A DNA stretch of 64,000 nt from Bacteroidales bacterium (GCA_028277395.1 JANQGJ010000012.1:1-64000), one strand, 5' to 3'. Positions 45,679 through 56,109 are shown, counted from the stretch's first letter. Translations and numbers: made by a program. The notes: generated by a model from the sequence alone, not told the origin.

Positions 45679-47472
45679 ATGAAAGAAATAAGAAATTTCT
45701 GTATTATTGCTCACATTGATCACGGCAAGAGTACTTTAGCCGACAGGTTACTAGAATATACCGAGACTGTATCTCAAAGAGATTTGCAGGCCCAGGTTCT
45801 GGATGATATGGATATTGAAAGGGAACGTGGGATAACTATAAAAAGTCATGCGATTCAGATGGATTATGTTCATAACAATGAAAAATATGTTTTGAATCTG
45901 ATTGATACTCCGGGACACGTTGACTTTTCATATGAAGTTTCAAGATCCATAGCAGCCTGTGAAGGAGCATTGCTTATAATTGATGCTACCCAGGGAATTC
46001 AGGCTCAAACTATTTCAAACTTATACCTTGCTATTGAAAATGATCTGGAAATTATCCCTGTTCTTAACAAAATGGATCTGGACAATGCCATGCCTGATGA
46101 AGTTAAAGATCAGATCGTTGATATGATTGGATGTGATTATGATGATATAATTGAAGCAAGTGGAAAAACCGGATATGGTGTTGACAATATACTAAATGCT
46201 ATAATTGATAAAGTTCCTCCACCAAAGGGTGACCCTGAATCTCCGCTCCAGGCGTTAATATTTGATTCGGTTTTTAATTCATTTCGTGGGATAATAGCAT
46301 ATTTCCGAATTTTTAACGGAGAAATTAAAAAAGGCGATAAAGTAAAATTTGTAAATACCGGTAAAGAGTATGAAGCCAACGAGATAGGAGTCCTAAGGCT
46401 TAAACAGGAATCACGTGATGTTCTTAAAACCGGTGATGTTGGATATATTATTTCAGGAATTAAAACCTCAAAAGAAGTAAAAGTAGGTGATACAATCACA
46501 CACCTTGCTGAACCTTGTGAAAGTGCCATAGAAGGTTTCGAAGATGTTAAACCAATGGTATTTGCCGGAATATACCCCACTGATCCGGATGAATACGAAG
46601 AATTAAGAACTTCCATTGAGAAGTTACAGCTAAATGATGCCTCTCTTACATTTGAACCCGAATCATCAATGGCTCTGGGTTTTGGATTCAGATGCGGATT
46701 TTTAGGTCTTCTCCACATGGAGATAATCCAGGAAAGACTTGACCGTGAATTCAATATGAATGTGATTACCACGATGCCCAACGTTTCATACAGGGTAATA
46801 ACAAATAAATCTGAAATAATTGAGGTTCATAATCCTTCAGGACTCCCAGAACAGAAGTTCATTGATCACATTGAAGAACCTTATATTAAAGCTCAGGTAA
46901 TTACAAGAAGTGATTATATCGGCCCGATAATAAAATTATGTCTTGATAAAAGAGGTGAATTAAAAAACCAGGTTTATCTCACAACCAGTAGGGTTGAATT
47001 AACTGTAGATATGCCTTTGGGTGAGATCGTTTTTGATTTCTACGACAAACTCAAAAGTATCTCAAAGGGATATGCCTCATTCGACTATCATGTTAGCGGA
47101 TATAAACCAGCGAAACTAATTAAACTGGACATATTGCTGAATAGTGAACCTGTAGATGCCCTTTCATCGCTTATTCATGTTGATAATGCTTACGATCTTG
47201 GAAGAAGGATCTGTGTAAAACTCAAAGATCTGATTCCAAGACAACAATATGATATCGCCATACAGGCAGCAATTGGAGCTAAAATTATTGCACGTGAAAC
47301 CATTAAAGCTGTAAGAAAAGATGTTACAGCGAAATGTTACGGAGGTGATATAACCCGTAAAAGGAAACTTCTGGAAAAACAGAAAAAAGGTAAGAAAAGA
47401 ATGCGTCAGGTAGGTAATGTAGAAGTACCACAACAGGCATTCCTGGTAGTTTTGAAACTAAATGACAACTAA
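45679..47472 (+). CDS. lepA: Elongation factor 4 (LepA)
   Basis: A 597-residue translational GTPase that acts on stalled or mis-translocated ribosomes. G motifs are intact: A-H-I-D-H-G-K-S-T (11-19), [15 protein letters not shown] and N-K-M-D, and the LepA-specific C-terminal domain includes [10 protein letters not shown] and [23 protein letters not shown] seven codons upstream (45658) exists, but ATG 45679 gives the family N-terminus. A lipoprotein gene follows after 15 bases. Confidence 0.96.
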   Translation: MKEIRNFCIIAHIDHGKSTLADRLLEYTETVSQRDLQAQVLDDMDIERERGITIKSHAIQMDYVHNNEKYVLNLIDTPGHVDFSYEVSRSIAACEGALLIIDATQGIQAQTISNLYLAIENDLEIIPVLNKMDLDNAMPDEVKDQIVDMIGCDYDDIIEASGKTGYGVDNILNAIIDKVPPPKGDPESPLQALIFDSVFNSFRGIIAYFRIFNGEIKKGDKVKFVNTGKEYEANEIGVLRLKQESRDVLKTGDVGYIISGIKTSKEVKVGDTITHLAEPCESAIEGFEDVKPMVFAGIYPTDPDEYEELRTSIEKLQLNDASLTFEPESSMALGFGFRCGFLGLLHMEIIQERLDREFNMNVITTMPNVSYRVITNKSEIIEVHNPSGLPEQKFIDHIEEPYIKAQVITRSDYIGPIIKLCLDKRGELKNQVYLTTSRVELTVDMPLGEIVFDFYDKLKSISKGYASFDYHVSGYKPAKLIKLDILLNSEPVDALSSLIHVDNAYDLGRRICVKLKDLIPRQQYDIAIQAAIGAKIIARETIKAVRKDVTAKCYGGDITRKRKLLEKQKKGKKRMRQVGNVEVPQQAFLVVLKLNDN

Positions 47473-47487
47473 CATAGTATCCTGATC

Positions 47488-48774
47488 ATGAAAAAATCCA
47501 GCACAATTTTTCTGCTTATTATCACCTTTTTTTTAATCATATACGGATGCAAAAAAGATGAGGATTCACATGAAGAACCGGAATGTAGTAATACCAGTTT
47601 TTTCAGCACTTTCGATATCGAATTTGATCCAAAATATATTGAGGAAGACAGTGAAGGCAATATTTACGTACTGGGAAGAAGCGATAGTATTATCAGTGTA
47701 TTAAAAGTAAATGACATTGGTGAAAAACTTTGGTTTAAAAAATATGATGAACTAACAGGGTTGGAACAAGGATTGGTTATAATTGACGAAAATTCCTTTT
47801 TTGTAAAAACCAGTACTAGTCAATATAAATATGAAGATCCGGTTATTGTTGGTGATATATGGATCAAAAATGGTTTTATACTGGACTCAGGAAACAATTA
47901 TATACCAACTTATGAATTGACAGGTACTATTCAACCAAAACTAAGAACTGAATATACAAACCTTACAACATTAAATAAAATAAGTTCTGAGGGAGAATTA
48001 TTATTGACAAAAGAATTTGATGGTGATGCATGCAATGGCAATTCGTTTTATAAAATTGATAATGACAATTTTTTAATGCTAACATCTGAATTTTATGGTC
48101 CTTATTTTGAGTTTATAATTTATGATGGACACATTGATACTATTGATCATCCTAATGATGAAAATAACAGAACAGTTTATAAAATTAACAACAATGGTGA
48201 CATCATATGGGAAACAGAAATTGAAAATATATTTAATGTAAGCTTTGAAGCTCCGATGGTTAAGTTCTTTCAGCAGTCAATCACACAAAATAATGACAGG
48301 ATTTATGTAAATACCTTAAACAATACATTTGAACTTTCACTTACTGGTGAGATTTTGACTTCATTCCAACCAAAATATAACTTCCAGGCCAATTGGACGT
48401 ATTTTATGGAAAAAGTAAATAGTACTGATAATGTTTTCTTCGGCAATGTATTTGATCAGCAATCAAAATATAATTATCTACTAAAATATAATTCTGAATT
48501 AAACGAAATAGAGTGGGAAAGAACACAGTTTTCGGATGTAATTCAAATCTCAACGAACTCGAACAGAGAAGAAATATTTGTACATGGTTATGATGATACC
48601 CACAGATTTATAAAAAAATATAATGACCAGGGAGAACTGGTTTGGCACCAAATCGTTTATTGCAATATCATCAAATCTGCCTGCAATGGTGGTATGATAT
48701 TTGCAAAAGAAGATTCTTCATCAGATAAAATAACTGTTGTTAAAACTGATGAAGATGGTAATTATCCAAAATAA
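47488..48774 (+). CDS. Lipoprotein with propeller-like repeats
   Basis: A 428-residue lipoprotein with lipobox I-Y-G-C (Cys21) and an acidic linker. The body has several degenerate units of the G-x-I-x-W-E / G-E-x-L-W-F type (for example G-E-K-L-W-F-K near 93, N-G-D-I-I-W-E-T near 236, G-E-L-V-W-H near 390), suggesting a WD40/PQQ-like beta-propeller, though no named family is certain. It follows lepA closely but is unrelated in function; read-through may express it. The C-terminus has no sorting domain. Confidence 0.65.
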   Translation: MKKSSTIFLLIITFFLIIYGCKKDEDSHEEPECSNTSFFSTFDIEFDPKYIEEDSEGNIYVLGRSDSIISVLKVNDIGEKLWFKKYDELTGLEQGLVIIDENSFFVKTSTSQYKYEDPVIVGDIWIKNGFILDSGNNYIPTYELTGTIQPKLRTEYTNLTTLNKISSEGELLLTKEFDGDACNGNSFYKIDNDNFLMLTSEFYGPYFEFIIYDGHIDTIDHPNDENNRTVYKINNNGDIIWETEIENIFNVSFEAPMVKFFQQSITQNNDRIYVNTLNNTFELSLTGEILTSFQPKYNFQANWTYFMEKVNSTDNVFFGNVFDQQSKYNYLLKYNSELNEIEWERTQFSDVIQISTNSNREEIFVHGYDDTHRFIKKYNDQGELVWHQIVYCNIIKSACNGGMIFAKEDSSSDKITVVKTDEDGNYPK

Positions 48775-48894
48775 TTATTGCTAAGTGAGTCTTTCTACAT
48801 AACTACTTTTTAGAATAAATCATTTCTGAATGTAACTTTTTGCAGGACATCATCGTCTCACAATAAAATATGAGAGAAATCTACGCGTAAAAGA

Positions 48895-49380
48895 ATGACA
48901 ATAAGTGAGTACAACAGCTGTGTTGACAGTTTTTCTGATGGTATCTACAGGTTTGTATTAAAAAATCTTAGAGACACTGAAGTATCGCACGATATTGTAC
49001 AGGATTCATTTATGAAACTGTGGATCAAACGTAAGAAAGTTGATAAGAAAAAGATTAAGTCATATTTATATACAACGGCATATCATACATTAATTGATTA
49101 TATCAGGAAGAATAAACGTAATACTTCTTTGGAAAACTCCGATATAGGTAATTTTGAATCAAATGAAAGTTATTCAGACATAAAAGAGGTTTTAAATGCG
49201 GCAGTTGAAAAACTTCCTGAAGTACAAAGATCGGTTATTATGCTACGTGATTATGAAGGTTACTCATATGAGGAAATAGGTACCATAACAGGGTTAAATG
49301 AGTCTCAGGTTAAAGTTTATATTTACAGAGCCAGACTCTTTTTAAAGAAATATATTGTTAGTCCTGAGTTGGTTATTTAA
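48895..49380 (+). CDS. ECF-type RNA polymerase sigma factor
   Basis: A 161-residue group IV sigma factor. Region 2 (about 10-75) has V-S-H-D-I-V-Q-D-S-F-M-K-L-W and Y-L-Y-T-T-A-Y-H-T-L-I-D-Y-I-R-K; region 4 (about 105-155) has L-P-E-V-Q-R-S-V-I-M-L-R-D-Y-E-G-Y-S-Y-E-E-I-G and an HTH. There is no region 3 or 1. The next gene, 3 bases downstream, encodes a single-pass membrane protein in the usual place of an anti-sigma factor, so it is likely held inactive until an envelope or secretion-related signal. Its regulon cannot be read from here. Confidence 0.92.
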   Translation: MTISEYNSCVDSFSDGIYRFVLKNLRDTEVSHDIVQDSFMKLWIKRKKVDKKKIKSYLYTTAYHTLIDYIRKNKRNTSLENSDIGNFESNESYSDIKEVLNAAVEKLPEVQRSVIMLRDYEGYSYEEIGTITGLNESQVKVYIYRARLFLKKYIVSPELVI

Positions 49381-49383
49381 GTA

Positions 49384-50499
49384 ATGAACAGTAAATTAAA
49401 CATAAACAGATCTAATTACGAATTGTTCGTAATCGATTATCTTGACAACAATCTGAGTCAGGATGAACTCGAATGCTTACTTTCATTTCTGAATGATAAC
49501 CCGGACATAAATGAAGAAGTATCAGAATTAAAGATGGTTAAATTACCTGCTGATAATGATATCTGTATAAATAAGGATAGTTTAAAAAAAGATATAATTG
49601 TTCCATACGATGGAATTAATGAAACAAATTACGAAGATTTCTTTATTGCTTATTATGAAAATGACCTGACAGAAACTCATAGGGACTCTGTTGGTTTGTT
49701 CTTAGCACAAAATACTCATCTGAAAAACGAATTCAATTTACATGATAAACTAAAGCTATCAGATGACCACAGTATTATGTATGGTGATAAAGAATCCTTA
49801 AAGAAAAAGAGATCATATATACCGGTCTGGAATACAGTAGCTGCTGCAGCATCTATACTAGTACTTATCTCATTGTGGTTTTTACCGTCAGGTAATACAA
49901 ACAGTATTAAAACTGATATTGCCTATATTAAACAGCTTGAACCAAAAACAAGTGAAAAACTGTTTACCAACATAGATACCAGGGCTGAGCTATATGACCA
50001 TAATGATGACTTTGTTCATATTATTGATGAGGAGTATGTTGAAGAACCCGAAGTTAATCGTACAAATATAACTATCGCGAAACTATCAATCAAACAGGAA
50101 ACCCTTGCTGTATATGATAATGCTGAATTTGCAGGTATTATTGTTAAGACCAATGAAATTTATGAAACTGATCTGACTACAATAACACATACTGTTGCCG
50201 GAGATGATGAAACTGTTAAAGATAAGAAACCGGGTATTGTATCAAGTATTATTAATAATCAGGTAAATAAATTAGCTTCCTTGTTTAAAAGAGATGAAAA
50301 GAAAAAAAGGAACTCTGAGTCTCCTGATCCAACTTATGTAAAACTTATTGATAAAGGAATATTAGTATTCAATACAATTACCGGTAGTGAAACATATACT
50401 TCAAAAACTTATGACAACAGCGGTGAATTAACCAGCTACAAAGTAGAAGGAAAGGAAGTTCTTTTTAGTAGAAGTTCAAGAGAAAAATCTTCTCCATAG
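49384..50499 (+). CDS. Anti-sigma-like single-pass membrane protein
   Basis: A 371-residue protein with one transmembrane helix (about 150-167). The cytoplasmic part holds two copies of the same unit: residues about 12-69 (N-Y-E-L-F-V-I-D-Y-L-D-N-N-L-S...D-S-L-K-K) and about 82-141 (N-Y-E-D-F-F-I-A-Y-Y-E-N-D-L-T...E-S-L-K-K), a zinc-less anti-sigma-like helical domain. The periplasmic part is acidic, then basic, without recognised domain. Placement immediately after an ECF sigma gene makes an anti-sigma role likely. It lacks the C-terminal FecR domain seen in many Bacteroidota anti-sigmas. Confidence 0.7.
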   Translation: MNSKLNINRSNYELFVIDYLDNNLSQDELECLLSFLNDNPDINEEVSELKMVKLPADNDICINKDSLKKDIIVPYDGINETNYEDFFIAYYENDLTETHRDSVGLFLAQNTHLKNEFNLHDKLKLSDDHSIMYGDKESLKKKRSYIPVWNTVAAAASILVLISLWFLPSGNTNSIKTDIAYIKQLEPKTSEKLFTNIDTRAELYDHNDDFVHIIDEEYVEEPEVNRTNITIAKLSIKQETLAVYDNAEFAGIIVKTNEIYETDLTTITHTVAGDDETVKDKKPGIVSSIINNQVNKLASLFKRDEKKKRNSESPDPTYVKLIDKGILVFNTITGSETYTSKTYDNSGELTSYKVEGKEVLFSRSSREKSSP

Positions 50500-50508
50500 G
50501 CAATTACT

Positions 50509-50859
50509 CTATTCGAACTCCTTCGGGACTCCACAAATCATAACAAAATCGTTTTCAAGTGATGCATTTCGATACTGGTGTTTTTCATTTGGAAGTACCA
50601 GGGCAAAATCACCGGTTTTAATGGGAAGTTTTTCACCATCCTCATTAATCAGATAACCCTCACCTTCAATTACATAATTCATATGCTCATAATTATGTTG
50701 ATGATAAGGTGTATTACCACCGGGTTTCATAGTAAATACTCTGTAGGAGTAAACCGGAGCGCCGTCAGTTGCCGAAAGTGGAACCTGCTTTGAAGCACCA
50801 ACAGCTCCTTTCATATCCACTTCTTTTTTAGGAGTGTTGTTAAGTGAAATAATTTTCAT
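50509..50859 (-). CDS. Cupin domain protein
   Basis: A 116-residue single-domain cupin. The first cupin motif is P-Y-H-Q-H-N-Y-E-H (51-59), with H53, H55 and H59 or E58 as metal ligands, followed by V-I-E-G-E-G; the second motif is near 88-97 (V-L-P-N-E-K-H-Q-Y). The ligand is unknown; it is either a small metalloenzyme or a sensor. It converges on the anti-sigma-like gene with a 9-base gap and is probably transcribed alone. Confidence 0.88.
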   Translation of the reverse strand: MKIISLNNTPKKEVDMKGAVGASKQVPLSATDGAPVYSYRVFTMKPGGNTPYHQHNYEHMNYVIEGEGYLINEDGEKLPIKTGDFALVLPNEKHQYRNASLENDFVMICGVPKEFE

Positions 50860-51034
50860 ATTAGTATAGTTTTAATTGCAGTAACTGTTTGTAAACTAAT
50901 GTTGTTTCTTCAGTAAAAATTATTATAGTTTATCAAAGAAATAATGACCCCTTATTTCTTTACATCCTGAGCATGTTTGTTATCTGCAAAAATAGTTAAG
51001 TTAGAGTTTGTATAAATATTATCAGGAGTATTAA

Positions 51035-51583
51035 TTACCTGCTATTTTTCATACCCTTAATGAAATCATCATCTGTATAGATCCAGAAAAGAGGTTGCCA
51101 CCTTTCAATGCCGTTAAAATCAAGCCTTCTTGCAACCGGTGCTAAGCCCATTATCTTCTTCTCAAACATTAAATTTTCAGGATTCATTCTCCATTCTTCC
51201 ATAAATCTCAACCTGATAATATCTTCTTTAAGAATATCATAAATTATAGTTGTATCAAATAATTCGTATGGAGGTTCCTCTTTCATCATTGTTACTACCA
51301 TAGTATCGGAGAATATTGCCTGAACCTCATATTTACTTATGGGATCATTGAAATAATCATATGCCTGCCATTTACCTGATTTAGCACCATCAACAATTAT
51401 ATTAACAAGTTTATCACGTTGCGGGCCTACAAGATTTTGTATCCACCAGTCATAATCCGGATCAGGACTTTTAATATTTACATCGTATTGTATCTTTTCA
51501 GTAACCACCTCCTTTCCTGAATTCTGACAACCAGTAAGCAAAACAATAGTAAAGAGGAATAATAGGTTCAATGAATATTTCAT
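51035..51583 (-). CDS. Lipoprotein of unknown function
   Basis: A 182-residue lipoprotein with lipobox L-T-G-C after a clear hydrophobic helix. The mature part includes D-P-D-Y-D-W-W-I-Q-N-L-V-G-P-Q-R-D-K, then an acidic beta-rich stretch, then R-R-L-D-F-N-G-I-E-R-W-Q-P-L-F-W-I. It resembles gliding/GLPGLI-adjacent lipoproteins only in composition, and no family was recognised. A TTG two codons earlier is possible, but the ATG at 51583 is preferred. It diverges from the beta-helix gene with about 60 bases between. Confidence 0.6.
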   Translation of the reverse strand: MKYSLNLLFLFTIVLLTGCQNSGKEVVTEKIQYDVNIKSPDPDYDWWIQNLVGPQRDKLVNIIVDGAKSGKWQAYDYFNDPISKYEVQAIFSDTMVVTMMKEEPPYELFDTTIIYDILKEDIIRLRFMEEWRMNPENLMFEKKIMGLAPVARRLDFNGIERWQPLFWIYTDDDFIKGMKNSR

Positions 51584-51644
51584 AGTCAATAATGTTTACC
51601 TCAAAAGTAAAAAAAGTATTTTTATATCCTGTTATAACGTAAAA

Positions 51645-53456
51645 ATGAAGTTTTTGTTTTTTTTCATCGTTTCTGTATTTCTTATTTTATCAATGGAAAT
51701 ATCCTCTCAGACAATACCTGGTGAAAGGGTGGTTGACTGGAAAACAATACGAAACAATATCCAATACAAACAGCCTTTAATTCAATTGAATGTACAGGAT
51801 TTTGGTGCAACAGGAGATGGTATTACCAATGATTATCCAGCTATTATGTCAGCTATTGAGAATCTGAATGGTTATTACGGATTTATCTATTTTCCAGCAG
51901 GAGACTATTTGGTTAACGGAACTATAATTCTTCCTGACAGTTGTATCCTTAAGGGTGATGGCAGTGATAATTCTGTCCTTACTTTTGATCTGGGAAATGA
52001 AGCGGCTCATTGCATTACAATATCAAAATCCCAAACTTCCGATTTTGTTGCTATAACTGGAGGATTACAAAAAGGGAGCAATTCGATTACGGTGAGTGAT
52101 GTTCAAGAGTTCAAACAAGGAGATATAATTGAAATAAGACAGAAAAACGGAGACTGGGATGTCGTTCCTATTTCATGGGCAGACTATTCTGTAGGTCAAA
52201 TGACAAGAGTTGATACAATTATTGATAATGAGATTTTTTTAGAAAGCGAATTAAGGATTGATTACTATTCAGACCTTGAACCGGAAGTAAGGCCTGTTGT
52301 TCCAATAACAAACGCCGGATTGCAGTGTATAAAAATCCGCAGGGTTGATGAACCTGAAGAAAGTGCAGGTTTTAACATTTATATGAATATGGCTGTGGAT
52401 TGCTATGTCCGTGGTGTTGAGAGTGACTTAAGTAACAGTGCTCATTTATCGGTTTTTTCAGGGCTGAATATTCTTGTTGACGGTAGTTATTTCCATCACT
52501 CTTTCAAATACGATGGTGAAGGGATGAGAGGATATGGTATTGCACTTAGTAACCACACAAGTGAGTGTTTAATAACAAATAATATCTTTCGAAAATTACG
52601 CCATGCCATGATGATTAAAACCGGGTCAAATGGTAATATATTTTCTTATAATTATTCTATTGAACCACTCAGAACCGAGCCTGTTCCCGATGCCTCGGGA
52701 GATATTTCATTTCATGGTCACTATGCATTTTCAAACCTGTGGGAGGGCAATATTGTTCAAAATATAGTAATCGACCATTATTGGGGACCATCCGGCCCAT
52801 ATAACACACTTTTCAGGAATCGTGCAGAAAACTATGGCATTATTATGACTTCAAACGATATTCAGGAAACAAATACACAGAATTTTGTGGGTAACGAAAC
52901 CACAAATACAGAATTCTTACATGGTTTATACAATTTAACCGGTGAAGACCATTTTGAATATGGTAATAACATTATAGGAGTTGTAACTCCTCCCGGAACA
53001 CATGATCTTCCTGATTCCAGTTATTATTTAATATCAGCACCGGGATTCTGGACCAATAATATAAACTGGCCTCCAATCGGACTACCAAATACCTTAGGTG
53101 ACGGAACAATTCCTGCAAGGTTAAGATATAATGGATTTACTGAGTTTACGGTTTGTCCTGACAGTTTGATCACAGACTATCATTATAACAGTTTTGAGGC
53201 ATATACTGATTTCAGCATATGGCCTGTCCCGACACGCAATGTTTTAAACCTCAAATTTAAACATGAACCTGAAAGCAATGCACTGGTGTACATGTCCGAC
53301 ACTTTTGGCAGAGTAGTTTATTCGAACAATTTCAATACTCAGGAGTCAGGAATCCTAAAAATAATAACAGCCGGACTAACACCAGGTATATATTTTATAA
53401 CAGTAATCACAAATCAGGGTTCGGGCACAAAAAAACTTTTATTATCAGATTTATAA
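51645..53456 (+). CDS. T9SS-secreted right-handed beta-helix protein
   Basis: A 603-residue exported protein. A signal peptide (about 1-21) precedes a Pectate_lyase_3-type opening (L-N-V-Q-D-F-G-A-T-G-D-G-I-T-N-D, about 49-64), then parallel beta-helix repeats to about 430, a low-repeat region, and a C-terminal type A T9SS sorting domain from about 525 (F-S-I-W-P-V-P...L-T-P-G-I-Y-F-I-T-V-I...K-K-L-L-L). It is therefore a cell-surface or secreted polysaccharide-binding or lyase-like protein; the substrate is unknown and no lyase catalytic set could be assigned. Its stop codon overlaps the next start by one base, coupling it to a PLP enzyme. Confidence 0.82.
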   Translation: MKFLFFFIVSVFLILSMEISSQTIPGERVVDWKTIRNNIQYKQPLIQLNVQDFGATGDGITNDYPAIMSAIENLNGYYGFIYFPAGDYLVNGTIILPDSCILKGDGSDNSVLTFDLGNEAAHCITISKSQTSDFVAITGGLQKGSNSITVSDVQEFKQGDIIEIRQKNGDWDVVPISWADYSVGQMTRVDTIIDNEIFLESELRIDYYSDLEPEVRPVVPITNAGLQCIKIRRVDEPEESAGFNIYMNMAVDCYVRGVESDLSNSAHLSVFSGLNILVDGSYFHHSFKYDGEGMRGYGIALSNHTSECLITNNIFRKLRHAMMIKTGSNGNIFSYNYSIEPLRTEPVPDASGDISFHGHYAFSNLWEGNIVQNIVIDHYWGPSGPYNTLFRNRAENYGIIMTSNDIQETNTQNFVGNETTNTEFLHGLYNLTGEDHFEYGNNIIGVVTPPGTHDLPDSSYYLISAPGFWTNNINWPPIGLPNTLGDGTIPARLRYNGFTEFTVCPDSLITDYHYNSFEAYTDFSIWPVPTRNVLNLKFKHEPESNALVYMSDTFGRVVYSNNFNTQESGILKIITAGLTPGIYFITVITNQGSGTKKLLLSDL

Positions 53457-54526
53457 TGAATATTAATAAACCAACATTAATTATTGACAAAAAGAAAGTT
53501 TGCGATAACATTAAGAGGATGCAAAGTAAATTAAATGCATCTGAAACAGTCTTTCGGCCTCATTTTAAAACTCATCAATTACCGGAGATAGGATCTTTGT
53601 TTCGAAATTATGGTATTGATAAAATAACTGTATCGTCTGTTTCAATGGCCAAGATGTTTGCAAATGCGGGCTGGAATGATATTACGATTGCTTTTCCCGT
53701 AAATATCAGAGAAATTGATGATATCAATTCTCTTACCGAAAACATCAAAATAAACCTGCTTGTTGAATCGATTGAATCATTGGATTTTTTGTCCAGACAC
53801 CTTATAAACCCGGTTGGTATATTTATTAAAATAGACACAGGCTACAACAGAACCGGATTAGTTCATGATGACCCTGTTATTGAGAAAATAGTTGATTATT
53901 GTAGTAAATGCAGGCAATTATCATTACATGGGTTTTTAACTCATGCCGGCCATACCTACAGTGCGAAAGGTAGTGCAGAGATCCTTAAAATTATGGAAAC
54001 ATGTAAAAATATTTTAAAGGATTTAAAGCAGAAATTTATTATAGATTTTCCAGATATCAGCATCTCTTATGGCGATACTCCTTCTTGTCAAATTGCTGAT
54101 GATTTTAAAGATCTTGATGAGATCAGACCTGGTAATTTTGTTTATAATGATGTTATGCAATACCACATAGGCAGTTGCTCACTAGATGATATTGCTGTTA
54201 CTGTAGCATGTCCTGTGGTAGCAAAGCACCTCTCACGAAATGAAATGGTGATTTATGGTGGTGCTGTACATTTATCAAAAGACAGAATTACCGCAGATAA
54301 TGACTTTAATCTTTACGGATATGTTGTTAGTTATAATGATGGAGGATGGTCTAACCCAATACCAGGTGCATACTTAACATCAATATCGCAGGAGCATGGA
54401 GTAATTAAACTTCCTGATTCATACATTGAAGAAATAGCTATTGGTGATATTATCGGGATTCTGCCAATACACTCATGCCTCACATCAAACCTGCTGCTAA
54501 ATAGTTACAAAATTATAAATCAATAA
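53456..54526 (+). CDS. D-threonine aldolase / D-serine dehydratase-like PLP enzyme
   Basis: A 356-residue fold-type III PLP protein. The alanine-racemase-like N-terminal barrel carries the Schiff-base lysine K38 in R-P-H-F-K-T-H, and the C-terminal D-serine-dehydratase-like (DSD1) domain ends with the metal-ligand pair H339 and C341 in P-I-H-S-C. The family includes metal-dependent D-threonine aldolases and D-serine dehydratases; which reaction it performs is open. The gene overlaps the beta-helix gene by one base, an odd pairing of a cytoplasmic D-amino-acid enzyme with an exported surface protein. No signal peptide is present. Confidence 0.85.
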   Translation: MNINKPTLIIDKKKVCDNIKRMQSKLNASETVFRPHFKTHQLPEIGSLFRNYGIDKITVSSVSMAKMFANAGWNDITIAFPVNIREIDDINSLTENIKINLLVESIESLDFLSRHLINPVGIFIKIDTGYNRTGLVHDDPVIEKIVDYCSKCRQLSLHGFLTHAGHTYSAKGSAEILKIMETCKNILKDLKQKFIIDFPDISISYGDTPSCQIADDFKDLDEIRPGNFVYNDVMQYHIGSCSLDDIAVTVACPVVAKHLSRNEMVIYGGAVHLSKDRITADNDFNLYGYVVSYNDGGWSNPIPGAYLTSISQEHGVIKLPDSYIEEIAIGDIIGILPIHSCLTSNLLLNSYKIINQ

Positions 54527-54562
54527 TAAGAAGCTCTTATCAACTGAATACTATTGATGTTC

Positions 54563-56032
54563 TTAATTCTTTACCAAAACTTTTCTGGTGATATTACTCA
54601 GATTTGATTTTAGCTTGAAAATATAAACACCTGACTTAAGATCACTACAATTTACATTGAGTTGATTTTTACCTTTTGGCATTTCTCCTTTTTCGACAAT
54701 ATCAACAAGTTTTCCGTTCATGTTGTATACGAAAACAGAGACACCTGATTTCTCTTCCAGATTAAAAGATACTGTTGCAATATCCTTTACTGGATTTGGT
54801 GTAATTGACAAATCGATTTCCTTTTCATCATCATATGATGCAACATCACTCAGGCATGCACTTGATATGGAGTACTTAACCTGCCAGTTGCCGTTTACTT
54901 CTTCTTCCCATGTATTTATGAAATAGTGATTACATCCAACTACCTCACCAATATGCAGTGCTGTATTTCTAACCTGATTATCTGTTTGAGATACATTCTC
55001 ATAACTTGTAATATCAGCCAATGGCCCGAAGTTAAAAGGTGCTGAAAAGATATTCTCGTTACCATCTTCTTCGTAGATGATACTGCTAATACCTACATCA
55101 AAATATAAACTCTTAACCATCAGAAAACCAGATAAGAACTGCGGGAACATTGTGTTGTTACTACTATAACCTGACTGATAGGCCTGAGAGGATTCAAGAT
55201 CGTAAGTAACAACTCTCCAGGCTGTATCATTATAATAATCCCATGTTAAAATCGACAAAGGACCTATTCCGTTACAATAAGTAAGGTTTGTACATTCAGT
55301 TCCCATGAAAAGTGTAAGCGGATCCAGCCATCCAAGTTCATTATCATAATTACTTATCTTAACATATGAATTATTGTTTTCTTCCTTTATCCATGAAACA
55401 GCAGGAAATCCTCCTCCCCACCACCATTCTTCACCGGGCCTTTGGATACATGGAAAAGAACAATTTCCGGAATCGATTACAACAGGTGTATCAAAAATCA
55501 GATTTTCAATATCCAACAACATGTGCATAACCTTATCCTGTTCCATCCAGACTATTCTTCCATTATTATTACACTGTAGATCTGATTGTTCATTGGTTGA
55601 TGATGTAAGCTCTTTTTCGTCCTGCAAACCATCAACAGAGTAAGTACGATAATATATCCTGTTAATACCACTTTTGTCTGATTCATAGAAAGCATAAAAC
55701 GATGTATCAGAATTTGGGTTTTGAGAATATAAGCTTATCAGTTGGAGGTTTGTAATGTGAACATTATCCTCTTGTATAAAAACTTCAGGATCATCATTAC
55801 TATAAAAATTCTTATAATAAATGGATGTAGCCTGGTCATCGAACGACTTCTCCCAGAAAGCATAAAATGCATGATGATCCAGCTTTATAAAATGAATCTG
55901 TGCGTTAACATTATTTGATACAGAATCGGTTAGCGAAACAGGTGTGCTCCATTCACTATGCTGGGTAAAAACTGGTTCAGCGCACCAAACCATTAACAAG
56001 ATCATAAGTGTAAAAAGTAGAGTTTTTTTCAT
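54563..56032 (-). CDS. T9SS-secreted protein, unknown function
   Basis: A 489-residue exported protein with a signal peptide (about 1-23), a middle of about 370 residues with W/Y-rich strands suggestive of a beta-propeller or sialidase-like fold (S-T-S-I-Y-Y-K-N, N-R-I-Y-Y-R-T) but without Asp-box certainty, and a type A T9SS sorting domain from about 410 (S-I-T-P-N-P-V-K-D...G-V-Y-I-F-K-L). No catalytic motif recognised. It converges on the PLP-enzyme gene with a 36-base gap. Confidence 0.75.
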   Translation of the reverse strand: MKKTLLFTLMILLMVWCAEPVFTQHSEWSTPVSLTDSVSNNVNAQIHFIKLDHHAFYAFWEKSFDDQATSIYYKNFYSNDDPEVFIQEDNVHITNLQLISLYSQNPNSDTSFYAFYESDKSGINRIYYRTYSVDGLQDEKELTSSTNEQSDLQCNNNGRIVWMEQDKVMHMLLDIENLIFDTPVVIDSGNCSFPCIQRPGEEWWWGGGFPAVSWIKEENNNSYVKISNYDNELGWLDPLTLFMGTECTNLTYCNGIGPLSILTWDYYNDTAWRVVTYDLESSQAYQSGYSSNNTMFPQFLSGFLMVKSLYFDVGISSIIYEEDGNENIFSAPFNFGPLADITSYENVSQTDNQVRNTALHIGEVVGCNHYFINTWEEEVNGNWQVKYSISSACLSDVASYDDEKEIDLSITPNPVKDIATVSFNLEEKSGVSVFVYNMNGKLVDIVEKGEMPKGKNQLNVNCSDLKSGVYIFKLKSNLSNITRKVLVKN

Positions 56033-56109
56033 AATTACAGAGTTACTTTTAATGAATTAATATCGTTGAGACAAAAGAACTTTCGAAATAGTTTCACCTG
56101 ATGATTGTT

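Noticed and set aside
46137..46781. Leftward 214-codon frame inside lepA
   Set aside because: Antisense to a certain, highly conserved gene, with a Ser/Ile-rich composition; no independent evidence.
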